A stretch of 64,000 nt of DNA. Source: Neolentinus lepideus HHB14362 ss-1. Lineage: Eukaryota > Basidiomycota > Agaricomycetes > Gloeophyllales > Gloeophyllaceae. The notes beneath the pieces were generated by a model, which saw only the letters and a program-made list of their open reading frames with translations, was not told the DNA's origin and searched no databases. A program made the position numbers and the translations under genes. Numbering within the stretch: position 1 is the stretch's first letter; the number at the start of each line of letters is the position of its first letter. The stretch spans positions 124,215-188,214 of the forward strand of contig KV425580.1 of assembly GCA_001632425.1 (NCBI GenBank). Reading direction: 5' to 3'. Shown one piece after another: positions 21,022 through 34,249 of the stretch.

Positions 21022-23940
21022 TGAAGACTGTGGAGTTGAATTACAGTGCAACTCTCGGTCTTGTTATTGTGACTCTGTGTTGATACGCTTTCGTGATTTA
21101 CGGCTCAGATTGATGTCAGTCCCAGCGCGTCTACCATGTGAGACCTGGCTGCTATACATAATTGTAGCTGTCACGCGAAGATGGACATGCGTTTCGAGCT
21201 AGATTGGGTTATTCCATAGGAGTCAGCGAGATACCTTTAGTGCCGTTGAAGGAGAAGGTTAAACATATTCGCGGAAGTGACAACAGTTGGGCTAGGATAG
21301 GACGATGGCCATAAATGATACCGTAAAACAGTACATGCTCACCTTGTCTTTGCGGTGTGACGGAAGACACTGTTTGAAGATTGAAAACGGGAATGGACCT
21401 GGTAGTTATCGTACTGCCCACGAGCGAATTGGATATCACTTGGAACTTCCTTCATTTGGATTTCCGACAATATCGGATGGACTGCCCAAGGTCCGAAAGC
21501 AGTATCATTTCCCATCAAATTCATCAGTGGCATAAGTTTGACAACGGTTCCGAAGGTCTGGGCATATTCCAATGTCAAGACACACCGGGGCCGGTCAGCT
21601 GACACGTTCCCTGCAGACTGCCATGTCCACCCACAAGACGTGGCACTATTATAACGTCGATAGTTCGTAGCTATAGACCAGACCTGGAGATGCTCGTTAG
21701 TCGCAACCGTTGAAGTTAATAAAATTGATATACCAGATGCGACGAAGAGATAGGCGGAGGTCTACTAGATCTGGATTAAGGTTCACGACGGTTAGCGGGG
21801 TTATCACTGGCACAGAAGGCTAGACACACCTGCGATCGGGGCCTGTTGACCCTGATCTATGGTTAGAACAACTACAACTTGAAGACTTGCGCACGTTCGA
21901 GTGACGATGCAGTTGGCGAGAGCAAGAGAGCATCCACGAGGTGCTTCATCTCACGGGGCCAGCCTATCATGCCAGGGAATCTCAGCGGGACGGCAGACGT
22001 CCTAGTTCAGAGCCGCGCTTCTTCTTTAATTACTCCCAGCATTATGGGGTTTGCTGGAAGACCAGGATGCCGATAGCCACTCCACAAACCAGTCAGCTGG
22101 GGCCTTGTTATTTGCGACATCAGGTGGGTCAATTGATCGGGGACTGTCTATTCATACGGTTGAAGTTGGGAATTTTAACTGCATATAAAGATAATCAGAA
22201 CTTCTTAATTGTCGGTGTGAGGTCGAGGAATGGGTTATACTTAATACTATAGTGACACTCGCCGATGCTCCACATGTTTATTGGTTAAGATAACCCCCTG
22301 AAAATTCTGTAGCCATGCCGGATGTACTTTGTCCTGGTGGTTTACTCTGACTGTCGGAGTCTCCAAGAGGCACCTAGTGCTTCACTGATCCTGTCCCTCC
22401 ATTAACTTCTGGACGCAGCGATTGGGAGGCGAACCATCGTTCAGAAAATTGTCTCACATGAAGATACAGAGACTCCTTCGAGTCTCCCACCTGACATCCC
22501 GATGCTATTGATGAGCAGTCCGTCGAACGAGCCGTCACCTAGGAAGGTTTGAAAGTCAGGTCGATACAAATCGTCATGGCGCTCGATTTCGCGCTCCACA
22601 GTAGTCTAACCAGGCGGCGCTTATCCTCGTCCACTGGAAACAGATTGCCTGTCACTTGGACAATGGGCGGCAGGGGCGCGCGACAGTGTTTCTAGTGGGT
22701 GGGCCAATCCTGGCAGATGGCGTCGGTCACGAGTGTGTGCTGACAATTGGATGAGCTCACTGCATTCTGATGGTCCCCACAGCAGTATGCTGCTGTCTTG
22801 CACCCGAGAGCAGAGTCTGACGCCAGCGATGAATCGATGACTCCACAGACGCTACGGGGCTGTGCGAGAGGCGGCTCTATGTTAGGATCCGTGCCAGAAA
22901 TGGACGCCGATTCAACACCTGCTGCAGAACCGCTGCAAAAATACTCACCGGAACAAGTCGAAGAAGAAAACATACTCATGGTCTGGAGTTGCGGAAGGAC
23001 ACGGCTCTCTGGTGTTGAGTATCGAAACGGATCTACAGTGAGGAATCTCAAACAGCCGGTTCTCGACCTGTATAGAAACAATAGGCCAATGCACTGGCGG
23101 ATCACTAGAACATGAACAGAGATAAACTAAGTATGTGAAATGTATACATCAATAGAGTTCCGGTGTAGAGCCATTACTGAGAAGGCGGCTACGGTCCTAT
23201 CAAAGCCTGTAGTGGCACGTGCTGCCCGCAAAAGCCCCATATGGGGTATTTGCGCCCTGTTTAGAACCCGCCCCTCCCCCTGAGCTCGAACTTTTATCTG
23301 CTCGGTTCCGCGGTACAAAAGGCGTTGGGCGCCGCCTGCGTGCTTCAGATAGGGTCTTCGAGGAAGACGGCGACGACGACGACGACAACCACCGTTGGAT
23401 TAGTATCCTAGTCTGATTACGCGCGGTGAGTGGGGCGGTTGATCCGACTTATGGGAGGCTGACAAGACGCTCTGGACATCGTCTCGTGCCTGGGCCTACA
23501 AATTCAGCACTGCTCGCCGCCGTCTCTTCTACTCTATCTGCAGTAGCACAAGTCTGCCCAGTCTGCTCTGGACACGGATCGCTCGAAGTGAGTTCATTGT
23601 GGAGCTATGGCGAATGGTTATCGTCCTAACGTCTATCTACTCGACCAGTGATAAAGCCTGTGATTCATCTGGCTTGTACATACTACTGCATTTTGTCTTG
23701 GCCTTAAAGGGTGATACCCTGACCAGTCCAATCGTTTATATCCACTCGACAACCCAAGGACTCTACCATACCGCGGTGGGCTTGTCGTTATCAAAACTCA
23801 TAATTGCGAATTTCGCGACACCACTAAAGTGCGTCTAGCATATCGTATTGCGTCACTGTTACTTACTAGAGCGGCTTTGTGCAGTACGTACACGTAAAGC
23901 TGTTGTACCTTCAGCCCTAGGAACACTACGATAACAGAAC
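21022..23940. other. Gene-poor 2.9 kb
   Basis: No convincing gene. Open frames under 140 codons overlap on both strands; the one at 22798-23115 is the longest plus-strand candidate and has no motif. A short GAC-rich run lies near 23370. The stretch may hold decayed repeats that I cannot classify by eye. Its 3' end must include the promoter of the CBM21 gene. Confidence 0.4.
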
Positions 23941-26465
23941 ATGATCACTGCCTCCTACCCATCATCTCCATCAATGGAGGCGCTCTTCAATCGGGATTCG
24001 AATAGTGCTGGAGCTGCACTGCCCTCCATTCCCCGACGTCTGTCTTCGTCGGGACGTTCACGTCCTCAGACGTCGGCACCCGCATCCTCCACGGTCCTAG
24101 TTGTTCAGCCTCCCACTCCCGACTTGGGCTCTGAACAACCCTCAACTCCGGCTACACTATCATCATACAGGTTGCGCAACGCTGACGCGAGCGAGGGATC
24201 TACGAGTTCGCCAAAGGTTTTCGAGTCAACACAGATCAACGTTGCACCTCGTCCCAAACGTATTCGCGGTCACAAACTTCCTCTCCTCTGGCCTCCTGAA
24301 GATTCCACGCCCACGCCTTCACCCGCGTCTTCCCGGACTAAGGGCTTAGCAGATCTGACTCTTAAACCCTCTCAAACACCGCAGCCAGAACCAAGGGCTG
24401 TAAGTCCGGTAGACCCTTCAGAGAACGCCTCTGATACGGAAACTCCCCGCGCGAGCCAGATTCATAGGCATACCTGGTCGGGCAGAAGCGGTCACAGTCG
24501 GCTGAGGATCAAGAGCGAAACGGCGATCCCTTCCGAGCGAGAACTTCTTGCTAATACTAGCATCGAGAGCACTTCGTCTACACCTACGCAATCGATCACC
24601 ATGGGCATGACGCCCTCAGATACACCGACGATACGCAAAAAGTCTGGGGAGATTGTCAAGTCGTCGTTGAAATCGCGCACGCGGCAAGGTCGCCCAGACC
24701 TCAGCGTTATCACTGACACCCCTGTGTTGCGGAGCGAGCCCACGACGCCCAACCGATCCGTACACTTCAGCAGGCAGCTTGAGCAGGTGAAGCTGTTCTT
24801 AGCGGAGCAGAAGCCCCTAGCTGTTTCGAGGGATGGGAGCCCGACGGACACGAGCGAAGCGGACAGCGACTTCCCGTCGTTCATATACGGTTCGGCGGAT
24901 GAGAAGCAGACAATGAAGGTGCTTGTGATGCACGTTGTCAATATGCCGCATCGCACCGTCAGTGCCATGGACGCGGAGGTTGCCCTGGAGGAGCTGGTGT
25001 TGTCGCGGGAGAACTCGGCGATTACAGGGCTAGTCAAGGTCAAGAATCTGGCATTTGAGAAGCGGGTCGCGGTGCGGTTTACGTTTGACGATTGGCAGAC
25101 AACGAGTGAGGTCACCGGGAAATACGTCGAGAGTACCGAGGGAGGTGCTTACGACAGATTCTCGTTTATCATCCGTCTCAGCGACATACTTTCGCGCATT
25201 GAACAGAAGATGCTGCACCTAGCGGTCCACTACACAGCCGCAGGGCGCGAGATATGGGACAACAACAGCGGCGCGAACTATCAGGCTAAGTTCTCCAAGT
25301 CGCAACCAATTGCGACGCCGACATCTGAGTCAGATGGCGAGAAGAGCTCGATCGATGGTGCGGACTTGCACAGCAAGCTCGAGAAGGTCGCGAAGGGGAG
25401 GGAGACCATCGGTGCCGTGTTGGCGAACTCGTCTAGCAAGAAGGAATCGACTTCAACCAAGTTTACGCTGAAGTCGGACACGTCGCTCTCTTCAAGGTAC
25501 GACTTTGCTACGTCGTGGAAGACGCCATGGAAAGTCGATGGTTTGTCGTCCTCATCGTCGCACGCGAGGACGAGCACGTACCCGTCGGCGTCGCCGAATT
25601 CTATTCCTTGGCCCAGCAAGCGAAGCCCTGCTCCTAAAATCGCTCCAGCGAAGTCCGCAAATCCATTCGACAGGACACCATTGGCTAGTGGTTCGCCTCG
25701 TGCGCTCGACGATGAGGAGTTCCGGCCTATCACTTTTCATTTTGGCTCGGACGATGACCAGCCTTTCAAATTGTCTTCGAAACAGCGTGGTCGGCATCAT
25801 CAGCGCGGATACTTCGACATTCGCGTCTCTGAGCCTTCGGCGGTGAAGAGGACACCTCCTGGATCCCCTCTTGCTACCTCGTCTACAGATCAAGCTAGCC
25901 GGTCAACGACGGTCTCTCCTCTGCACAGGTTCAACTCGTTCCCGCCAACGAAAGGTGTTAGCTCTCCTTCTCATCCCCCACCGCGTTCTCCCTCTCCGAA
26001 TTGGCCAGCTTTCCGGCGCATCGTACGCGGTGGCAGTGAAGAGTCTACGCCGTCGGTTACGACTGAATCTCTATCGGACTCGTCGAGATCAACGTCTCCC
26101 GATGGTACTCCGCCCTTCGAGTCTTCACCCGCTGCTGAAGATCCCGATGATGAACGTCACATGAACTTGAATGGCTACAGCGCGTTCTTGAATCGGTAAG
26201 CGCCAGTGACTTCACTGGGATTCCATGTACTCATTTGACCTCTTGCAGTTTCTGCTTCTATACTGGCTCGGAGTCGCTGCTGGATGTTACGATCGACAAC
26301 GTCCCTCGCTCGCATTCCGCTTCGAGCATTGATGGCTACTTCTCGCCCCCTCCTGATCGCAGCTTGTCTCCATTCCGTTTCGGTACTCCGACGCGTTCAG
26401 CTAGCATGGACGACGTCGTAAAGAGCGGTTCTTCGACTCCTCTGGCGGGCGGCATCGCGTGCTAG
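23941..26465 (+). CDS. CBM21 protein, PP1 glycogen-targeting subunit (Gac1/Pig1-like)
   Basis: Two exons (23941-26195, 26249-26465) give 823 residues. The long Ser/Thr/Pro-rich N-terminus contains an RVxF-like PP1-docking site, RSVHFSRQLEQVKLF, near residue 273. A CBM21 domain follows at about 348-450: ALEELVLS, ITGLVKVKNLAFEKRVAVRF, TFDDWQTT, YDRFSFIIRL, LHLAVHYTAAGREIWDNNSG and NYQAKF. This order (RVxF, then CBM21) is that of fungal glycogen-targeting regulators, which bring protein phosphatase 1 to glycogen synthase. The C-terminus is low-complexity, and a conserved YSAFLNRFCFYTG block crosses the single intron. Cytosolic, probably heavily phosphorylated. Confidence 0.9.
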
Positions 26466-26913
26466 ATCCCATATCATTATGCAGTTCCTCCCATATCGTA
26501 TATTCCCATGCTCAATTCCACGGACGGCCACACCTTAGACACATAGAGTACGCCCCGCATCTCCAAATGCCGTATTTCTACCTTTCAATTTTCTTTACGG
26601 ATATTCACGAGCGTCACGATCCACACATGTACGATACGCGGCGGTTGGGCAGTGTTTCCTTTCACTTTCGTATTTGTATATTTCGGTCCGAAGGGATAGC
26701 AGACCAAGCCAGCATACGTTTAGGCGGTAATGCTTCCACTATTATTTATGACTATAGCCAGGGTAGTTCTCTGCATATGACCTGTATTTGTAACGTATTT
26801 ACAACTTGAACTTGACTAGTTCTACCGTGAGGACAAACAAGGGTGTGAAACATTAAATTAGCATCTGTCAGTGCCATAGCGTACGAATTGTACGCGTTCG
26901 GAAGTAAATGTTA
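26466..26913. other. Convergent 3' intergenic region
   Basis: Lies between the 3' ends of the CBM21 gene (plus) and PFS2 (minus). Nothing beyond UTR-like AT-rich sequence was seen. Confidence 0.4.
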
Positions 26914-28916
26914 TCAATATCTACCACCCCTCCTGGGTCCCCAGCGACTCTGCTGTCTTCCTCCCCCTCCTACCCCTCCTGGACCACCACCACGCCCGTT
27001 GTGACCGCGTTCATCACCACTATCCCTCCCAAACACGTCTTCCTGGGGTGGTAACGGCCCGTCTTGCCTACCATGTATTCCCCCATTCATCGAATTATCC
27101 CCTGCGAACCCAAACCCAGGAATATAATCATCGCTCTGCGACTCTCCTCCCCGTCCGTAGACTCCTGTCATGCCGGGCGCGGTGTCCTCCTCCTTGCCCC
27201 ACCAGCCCATGCCGGGCACCATCTGCTGATCGTCATCGTCATCCTGGTCGTCCTGATCCTGGTCCGCGCCGGAGGACTTCTCCGGTTCTCCAGGGCGCTC
27301 ACGCGACCAGAAGCGCGTCGTGTGGTCGTTGGACGCGCTGACGAGCAGGTGGCCGAGCGGGTGGAAGGCGAGCGACCAGACGTTCGAGTCGTGCGCTTGG
27401 AGGAGAGAGGCGCGAGGGGAAGGTGAGGAGGTGAGTGTTGGTGTAGGCGTTGTGAGGTCCCAGTGTAGAATGGAGCCTTCGGAGCCGCCGGTGACTAGAA
27501 TTGGGTGGATGGGGTGCCAGGTGACGGCTGAGGGAGGATATCAGGAGAGATAAGGATGATAAAGGGTGGGGATGACGTACAACAGACTTCCTTTTTATGG
27601 CCTTTGAGGACCTTGAATTCTTTCATGGCGCGAATATCGAAGACGCGCACTGTTTGATCACGAGATGCGCTGGCTACGAGGTTGCCGTTCGGCGACCATG
27701 CGAGTGCTTGGATAGTATTCTTATGTTGATGTCTATATCACAACTGAGTTTAATGCCATTGAAGGTACATTGTGAGGGAGTACTTGCAGGGTCGCAAGAG
27801 CAGTGCCTGTTCGCGGATCCCAGAATTTCATCTGATTATCCTTACTTCCAGATACGAGGAGTCCTTTCGTTGGATGCCACTCCACACACCTGACATCCCA
27901 ACCATGACCTGCAGACGTTTCAATCCCCTCAAGTGCACACTCATTCACGTGGACTCACCCGTCAGCACCCTCTCCTCCCGACTCTCCTCAAATGACCAAA
28001 TCCTGATCGTCGAATCATCACTCGCTGTAGCAAACCGTCTATCATCGGGGCTAAAAGTCAGTCCCCTTATGGCTTCCCTATGACCAGGCCAGGCAGTCAA
28101 GTTGTTCATGTTCGGCTGGAAGTACTTGATGATGCCGCTCTGATCCGCAGACGCAAGAAACGCGCCCGAATGCGTGAAGGTCATGGTGCGCACGGCGGTG
28201 TCGTGCGCTTGGAGAATGGTCTCGAAGTTGAAGGTGAGCCCGTTCCAGAGGGTGAATTCGCCGGAGGTGGAGCCTGTGAGGACGCGTCGGGCTTCGGGCG
28301 TCCACTGGAGAGGAGGAACAAGTTGGAGGGAGCTGCGGGGAGGAAAAGTGAGGTGGACGTACCACAACGACGTTGACTGGACAGCGAATTTTGTTCGTCG
28401 ATGTGTGTACGAATTTCGTGCATAGCGATGTGGAGGCATTGTCGGGATATGCTTTCGGTGGTAGCAGCTGCGACAAAATATTTCTACGTTAAGCCCTGAT
28501 GATACCTAGCAGGTTAAATACGTTCTCACATCAATAACATATGGTAACGCTGGCCTCGGTTGGGGCACGTATGTCGAATTCGGTCTCAACTTGCGCATCT
28601 ACACAGCGCAAATACCCATATTCAAAGTCATCAGTCTCATTCTCACTATGAATACACCATAGCCTACTAAAGCCCACCGTCCCATACCCCCTCCATAATC
28701 TACTGTTCTTCTTGGCCGAATTTTCTTGAGCGCCTTGCCTTCCGCACCATGCCGCGCAGCCGTCATGTCCGGGTCGACGTAGCGCGCGTCTTCGGCGGGT
28801 GGGGGCTGAGGTGCTGATAAATATCGTCTGGGTTTCCATTCATCTGCTCCTGAGGTAGAAGCAAGGACATTTGAAGGAAGTAGGATTGGGAGAGGGCTCT
28901 TGGAACTTGAAGCCAT
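26914..28916 (-). CDS. PFS2: Polyadenylation factor subunit Pfs2 (WDR33 family)
   Basis: Scaffold WD40 subunit of the cleavage and polyadenylation factor, contributing to mRNA 3'-end formation in the nucleus. Seven exons: 28916-28668, 28598-28530, 28467-28363, 28304-27959, 27908 to about 27769, 27719-27581 and 27527-26914, about 553 residues. Landmarks are [64 protein letters not shown] and [11 protein letters not shown]. Later WD repeats include [20 protein letters not shown] and [20 protein letters not shown]. The tail is Gly/Arg-rich ([10 protein letters not shown]). The junction after exon 5 is ambiguous: donors at 27783 and 27768 both keep frame with the acceptor before AATACTATCC. Confidence 0.93.
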
Positions 28917-29341
28917 TTAAGTCTGCCAACTTGCAGTTTGTTCTTGCCTTGGTTTTTGCTGTTCTTCTTCAAGGATCTTTTCACTCTTTCGTTAAAACTT
29001 GTTTGAAGCAGGCCTATGTGTGTTTCAGTGGAGAATAGGGTATATTGGCGCTCGGGTACGCCACAATACGTTCACGAAGTTCAAGTTATGTGCGAAGATG
29101 TAGCAACGTCCGTACAAGGCAGGTGCTTTTTCCCAAGGTGCCCTCGGCTACAGTGGACCGAGGCTCCGGGCGCTACCAAGCTCACTTGACAAGTCCCATG
29201 CTGAAGTCTCGCAACAATGTCGCAAGATATCGTACATTTGAACAATCCCCGTCTTTCACGATCATTTGCAGAATCTACGGGCCTCGATAGCTGCTCAGAG
29301 ACTGACTATTGCTCCTCCTACCGGTTCACAAGACGATGACC
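28917..29341. other. Divergent promoter region PFS2 / glyoxalase-like gene
   Basis: 425 bp between two divergent starts. No TATA box is obvious; it must serve both genes. Confidence 0.45.
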
Positions 29342-30423
29342 ATGGCTCCCCAGACCAACGTCCTGGATCACATCGTGCACCTCACCCCCCCAGGCACAGT
29401 AGCAGCTGCTACCGAACAATGGCGTGCACTCGGATTCACGTATGTTTTTACCGGCTTTCTTACCATGACAGCACTAGTTCACGACCCCCTTCCACTGACA
29501 TGACATGAATGCTCACAGCGTCGTTCCGGGTGGCACGCATGCCGATGGACTGACATCAAACGCCCTAGTTGTGAGTGCCTTGAAACCTAGATCAGATCTA
29601 GAACCTCGCATCGACGCATACTGGACAGGTCTTCCAGGACGGCGTGTACATTGAGCTGATCTCATTTGTTCATCCGATCTCGTACTACCCGCCAGACTCC
29701 CCCGCACGACTCGCGCAAGAGAGGCATGCATGGGGCCATAAAACACCGGGATGGATTGACTATGCGTTCCTGGGGACCTCTGAGAAGTTGTCAGAGGTGA
29801 TCAATGACCGCGCGCAGCACGAGAAGAGCGGCGTCGAGTACCTCCCTGAGCAGACAGGTGGACGCGAAAGGCCCGACGGAAAGGTGTTAAAGTGGAGAAT
29901 CACAGCGCCTGAGAGGTTGAGAGGTACCTGGCCCTTTTTTTGTGGTGATATTACGCCCAGGGAGTGGCGGGTGAGCATTCCAGATTACTTTGACGTCCCG
30001 GCTGAATGCAATTTTAACGACACTCCGAAGGTACCGCTCAAACCGGTGTCTAACGCGGTTCACCCGTCGGGTGCGCTCGGTATTGCGCATGTCCGGCTAC
30101 TGGCATATGATACTGCAATAGCCGACTTGGCCAGACATTTTACGTCTATCATCGGAGCGTCTCCCATCCAGGATAAACCCCTTGCCTGGAGGCTAGCCAC
30201 TCCCATCACGTTGCAGTCTGACCCAGCGGCCGAGATCCGAGTATCCGCCCCGATTCTTCTCTTGTCGGTACCGCAGGACGAGGAGGAGCAATCCCACCTG
30301 AAGGAACGCGGCTCCGGGTTATATGAATTGGCGCTCTGGGTCGAGGACGGCAACGGCAAAAAAGGTGGGGATAGCGATGACACGCCGTACGCTAAGGTTG
30401 TATGGAAGGCTATAAATGTCTGA
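29342..30423 (+). CDS. Glyoxalase-like domain protein
   Basis: Three exons (29342-29439, 29519-29570, 29629-30423) give 314 residues. The N-terminal block reads DHIVHLTPPGT, TEQWRALGFTVVPGGTHADG and NALVVFQDGVYIELISF. This is the vicinal-oxygen-chelate pattern of the Glyoxalase_3-like family, with His and Glu as candidate metal ligands. A second VOC-like half begins HPSGALGIAHVRLLAYD and ends GLYELALWVED. Function is unknown; such proteins are intracellular and often near metabolic genes. ATG 29342 was taken because it precedes the conserved DHIVHL. ATG 29336, two codons upstream in frame, is equally possible. Confidence 0.88.
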
Positions 30424-31047
30424 AATCAAAATTCCGCGCCGTTAGAGCTTAGTGCTGACTGAAAATTGACAGGGCGCCTCGCGTCCACTAAGCGAAAAAC
30501 GGGCCAATTTACCGTGATGACGGACTAGGCACGCATAAGATATGGAAGAATATTCCCATAGGTGCGACGTCCTTTCGAATTTTCATCCTGAGCTTCGACA
30601 TATCGATTTCACAAGACGGAGGGCGGCAAGGCCAATCGATAGTACTCATAGTTGCCTCCGTGAATCTTGATCGACGTTCCTTGACCATATCGGGAGATTG
30701 CGTTGGAAGCAATGCAAGCCACGTGGCGCATCACGGGTGATACAAAGATCCCCTGCCCAAGATCCGTGCATCCGCCTTTCAACATATCCTACACTATCGT
30801 GATTAACGATGCCAAAATATTCAGTTTACGAATTTTGGCCGCAGTTTCTCATGCCATCCATGCTAGAGCTGATGCACGTTCTCTTTCGGATCAGAGTACC
30901 CTGAATAAAGGAACGTCTGGATCCTGCCGGCACCATAGGTATAAAACGCAGAGCAACGGTATTCATGGCTCCTTGCACAAGCGAGAGCCGCGGCCGGGCT
31001 CTAGCCCTGTATAAATCACCAATACCCACAAGTAAATTTTGTACACT
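30424..31047. other. Upstream region of the GMC gene
   Basis: No gene seen. The only clear signal is the TATA box just before the GMC start; open frames here are short and unconvincing. Confidence 0.4.
31010..31016 (+). promoter_or_regulatory. TATA box of the GMC oxidoreductase gene
   Basis: TATAAAT 38 bp before ATG 31048 implies a very short 5' leader. The ATG at 31048 is the first plus-strand ATG after this box. Confidence 0.55.
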
Positions 31048-33507
31048 ATGGGTAGATTCTTTGGGACTCCGTATGAGAAGGATCTGCACAGGATCAGCAA
31101 GCAGACGTTTGATTACGTCGTCATAGGGGGAGGTGAGTGGTCTATTGTGTTGAAGTGGAGGAGGGGGGAATGACCGTTGTACAGGCACAGCTGGCTGCGT
31201 TGTGGCGAGCAGACTGTCTGAAGATCCAAATGTACGGGTGTTGCTTATAGAGGCTGGCGGCAGGTACCTATTGGCAATAGACATGTTAAGACTCGCTGGA
31301 ATTGACTGCCGTTACCTTAGGCATGATACCCAACCGTTTACCAAGATCCCCATCGCCTTCGCCAAATTATTCAAGTGTGTATACGCGTTGTGGAATGATC
31401 TCCTGCTCAGTATGTACCGTGCTATCCAGGACTTCAGCAGACTGGGCATATGACACAGTGTAAGTTTTCCGTAAAATCTGCCTCGCATACTTGACCGAAG
31501 GGAAATGTTACCTGCCAGATCGCAACCTTGCTTGAACTCCCGCAAGCTCTTTTGGCCACGTGCGAAGATTCTGGGAGGTTGCTCGTCCATGAATGCCATG
31601 ATGTTCCAGCATTGCAGTCCTTCCGACTTCGATGAGTGGGAGAAGAAGGGCGCCAAGGGGTGGGACTACCAATCGATATATCCGTGGGTCCACCGGATCT
31701 CAACTTCTCACTACTGTTTGGTGACCGGAATGTTCTCTCTCCCAGATATTTCATAAAAGCGGAGAAGTTCACCCCTAACGTCCTGTTCCCCGAGACGAAG
31801 CTTGAGGAACGGGGCGACAAGGGCCTATGGAAGACATCGTACGCACATCTTGCTCCGATATGCAAGGGTTTCATCGACGCGGCTCAGCAAGTGGGCCTCA
31901 AGTACAATCCGTACGTGGCTCGTGATGTTCTGATGTCCCTACTAGAGCCCGATTTCAATCCGACTGCTTTTAGTGATATTAACACGCCTCGTGGAAGCCT
32001 CGGCGTAACCAAGTTTGTGACGTCGATAGATTCAAAGGGGAGGCGCAGCTCCAGTGCTACGGCTTATCTGACTAAGGACGTCCTGGCGAGGAAGAACCTG
32101 GCTGTTCTAATCGGCACAACGGTATGCTTCCCATCCAAACACATTATAGTCTCGATTTGAGATCTGATAATTGTTTTTATGGCCAGACTACCCGCGTTCT
32201 TATCTCGTCGGAGCCTGACGGGCGGCCAAAGGTCACCGGTGTGGAGGTAGCCAAGAATGCAAGCTCACGGAGAGTGCAGATTGTGGCGACGAAGGAGGTG
32301 ATTATCAGTGCAGGGACAACGAATACGCCGCAACTCCTGAACCTCTCTGGCATTGGTGCTAGAGATGAGCTGGAGAAGGTGGGCATCGAGGTGCTGAGGG
32401 ACCTCCCAGCGGTGGGTAAGAATCTCACAGACGTATGTACAGTTCATCACACTTCCAAGCTGATCGGCGTTGATGGTGGAAGGACAGCACCTTGTTACGG
32501 GCGCTGTCACCCTCCGTGCTAAGAGGGGGTATAGCCTCGATTATCTAGCACATCCTATCAAGTCCCTTCCTGCAATCTTAAAATGGTACATGAGCGGCAC
32601 AGGACCGGCTACTTGCAATGTGCGTTTTCCATACCATCACACCATTCCAGAGTAGCTTTGACGTCTTGCCATCTAGGTAGGGGAAGTGGCCGCATTCTTC
32701 CGATCAAATGACAAGGCTCTTCCAGCAAGATCTGCGTTGACCTCGGACGGGCCTGACGAAGAACTCATTGACAATAGCTCTGGCCCTGGGGCGCCCGACA
32801 TTGAATTGATGTCAGGCCCGATCTCGTTCCTGAACCATGGTTTTCAGTCGGCGCCTCCTGGAACAGAAGGCTACACCATCGTGAGCCTCTTCACAAGCTC
32901 CATCGCTCTCGAGATGCAATGCTAAATTAACTGTACCGCAGCTCCCTTCCTTGCTTCGCCCCCTATCCAGTGGGCGCGTCTACTTGAACTCCTCCTCTCC
33001 TTTCTCCCCGCCAACGATCGACCCCAACTACCTCTCCCATCCGAACGACATCAAAGTCCTCACTCGAGGGGTGCGGCTCGCCCTGCGCATCGCGCGCTCG
33101 CCGCCACTGCAGCCGTTCCTCAACCTCCCGCCGCACTCAGAGAACCACTCGGATGTGTTCTACCCTGGGGACGCCGATCCGGAGAAGATCAGCGACGAGG
33201 AGATTCAGACGTGGATTAGGGGGAATGCGGAGACGCTGTACCATTGCATGGGGACGGCGAGGATGGGTGACTATGGGGATGACAAGGGCAGTGTGGTGGA
33301 CCCGGAGTTGAGGGTACACGGGGTGGAAGGACTAAGAGTAGTGGATGCGTCGGTGTTTCCGCAACCGACGTCGGGGCATCCGGTGGGTACTTGGTCATTG
33401 TATCTTTCAATGTTGAGATTGGGAGGCTGACGGTTTTGGGTCTGTAGGCTGCGACTGTAGTAGCGATTGCAGAGAAGGCGGCCGATCTGATCAAGAGTGC
33501 TGCATAG
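31048..33507 (+). CDS. GMC (glucose-methanol-choline) oxidoreductase, FAD-dependent
   Basis: About eleven exons join in frame. The first carries the start of the FAD-binding Rossmann motif, FDYVVIGGGTAGCVVASRL, ending in VRVLLIEAGG. Then come ADWAYDTVSQP, the GMC signature PRAKILGGCSSMNAMMF, the second signature ISAGTTNTPQLLNLSGIG, and the C-terminal LYHCMGTARMG and VVDASVFPQPTSGHPAAT. The two His residues of the active-site pair are thus present (YHCMG and SGHP). It oxidises an alcohol and passes electrons from FADH2 to O2 or a quinone; the substrate is not predictable. The overall type is aryl-alcohol-oxidase-like. Unlike secreted members it starts MGRFFGTPYEKDL with no signal peptide, so it may be intracellular or lack an unseen 5' exon. 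Confidence 0.88.
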
Positions 33508-34249
33508 AATAGTGATTCTCAACTGATTGCTTACCCATGAGATGTACGATATAACATTGGCTTCGAGATTACTGATGTATCTATAGGTCAACCTTCGCTG
33601 ATTTCAATTCTGTGGCTACTACGTATATTTACATATCGATCGCCATTTTCGCTCTCCTATGCTTGTATGAGCTTGTTTCTGTATTCTGGAGATGTTTCGT
33701 GCATGCAATTACGTTGAAGCCTTAAGTACTTACGCTCGAGACTTACAAGATTGCGTCCAAAAGCAGTTAGCGGATTGTCGAATAAGGCAGTCACCACCGC
33801 CACCGGCGGGAAGATTCATATGCGCTTCGAGTTTGAGTGGCAAAATATTCAAAACGACATCAAGCTCTCGTATCTGAATATACATGGCTACTAGAACAGA
33901 CAGTGGCATGAGAAACACGCCTGATGCATAGCGACTCATAGTGACCGTCCGAAAAATTCGAATATTCAAGACAAATGCACGCGACAAACCACTTTCCATT
34001 TTTCCGGGCCCTCTCTTGACGTGATTATGCTCCATACTTGAAGCTTGATAGACGATACGGGTGCACCCAAGGTGTAGACTCTAATGTCTCGCCTATTCGC
34101 TGGTGTACACCTGGTGTTGCGAATCTTGCAACTGAATAGGTGCCGCGTGTCTGCCAGTGATCAGCGCAGATCAGCGCCCGTAGTTGCTTTGGCGCTTAAA
34201 AACTTCTCTCTATATCGAACGACGACGAACTCAAGTACTCGCTGGCGCC
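33508..34249. other. Intergenic region, no gene seen
   Basis: AT-rich spacer between the GMC gene and the first tail-anchored gene. No repeat or motif was noticed. Confidence 0.4.

Noticed and set aside
22798..23115. 105-codon plus-strand open frame in the gene-poor stretch
   Set aside because: No motif, no splice partners found and overlapped by a longer minus-strand frame.
24492..25115. 207-codon minus-strand open frame inside the CBM21 gene
   Set aside because: Antisense shadow of the long GC-rich exon encoding RVxF and CBM21 motifs.
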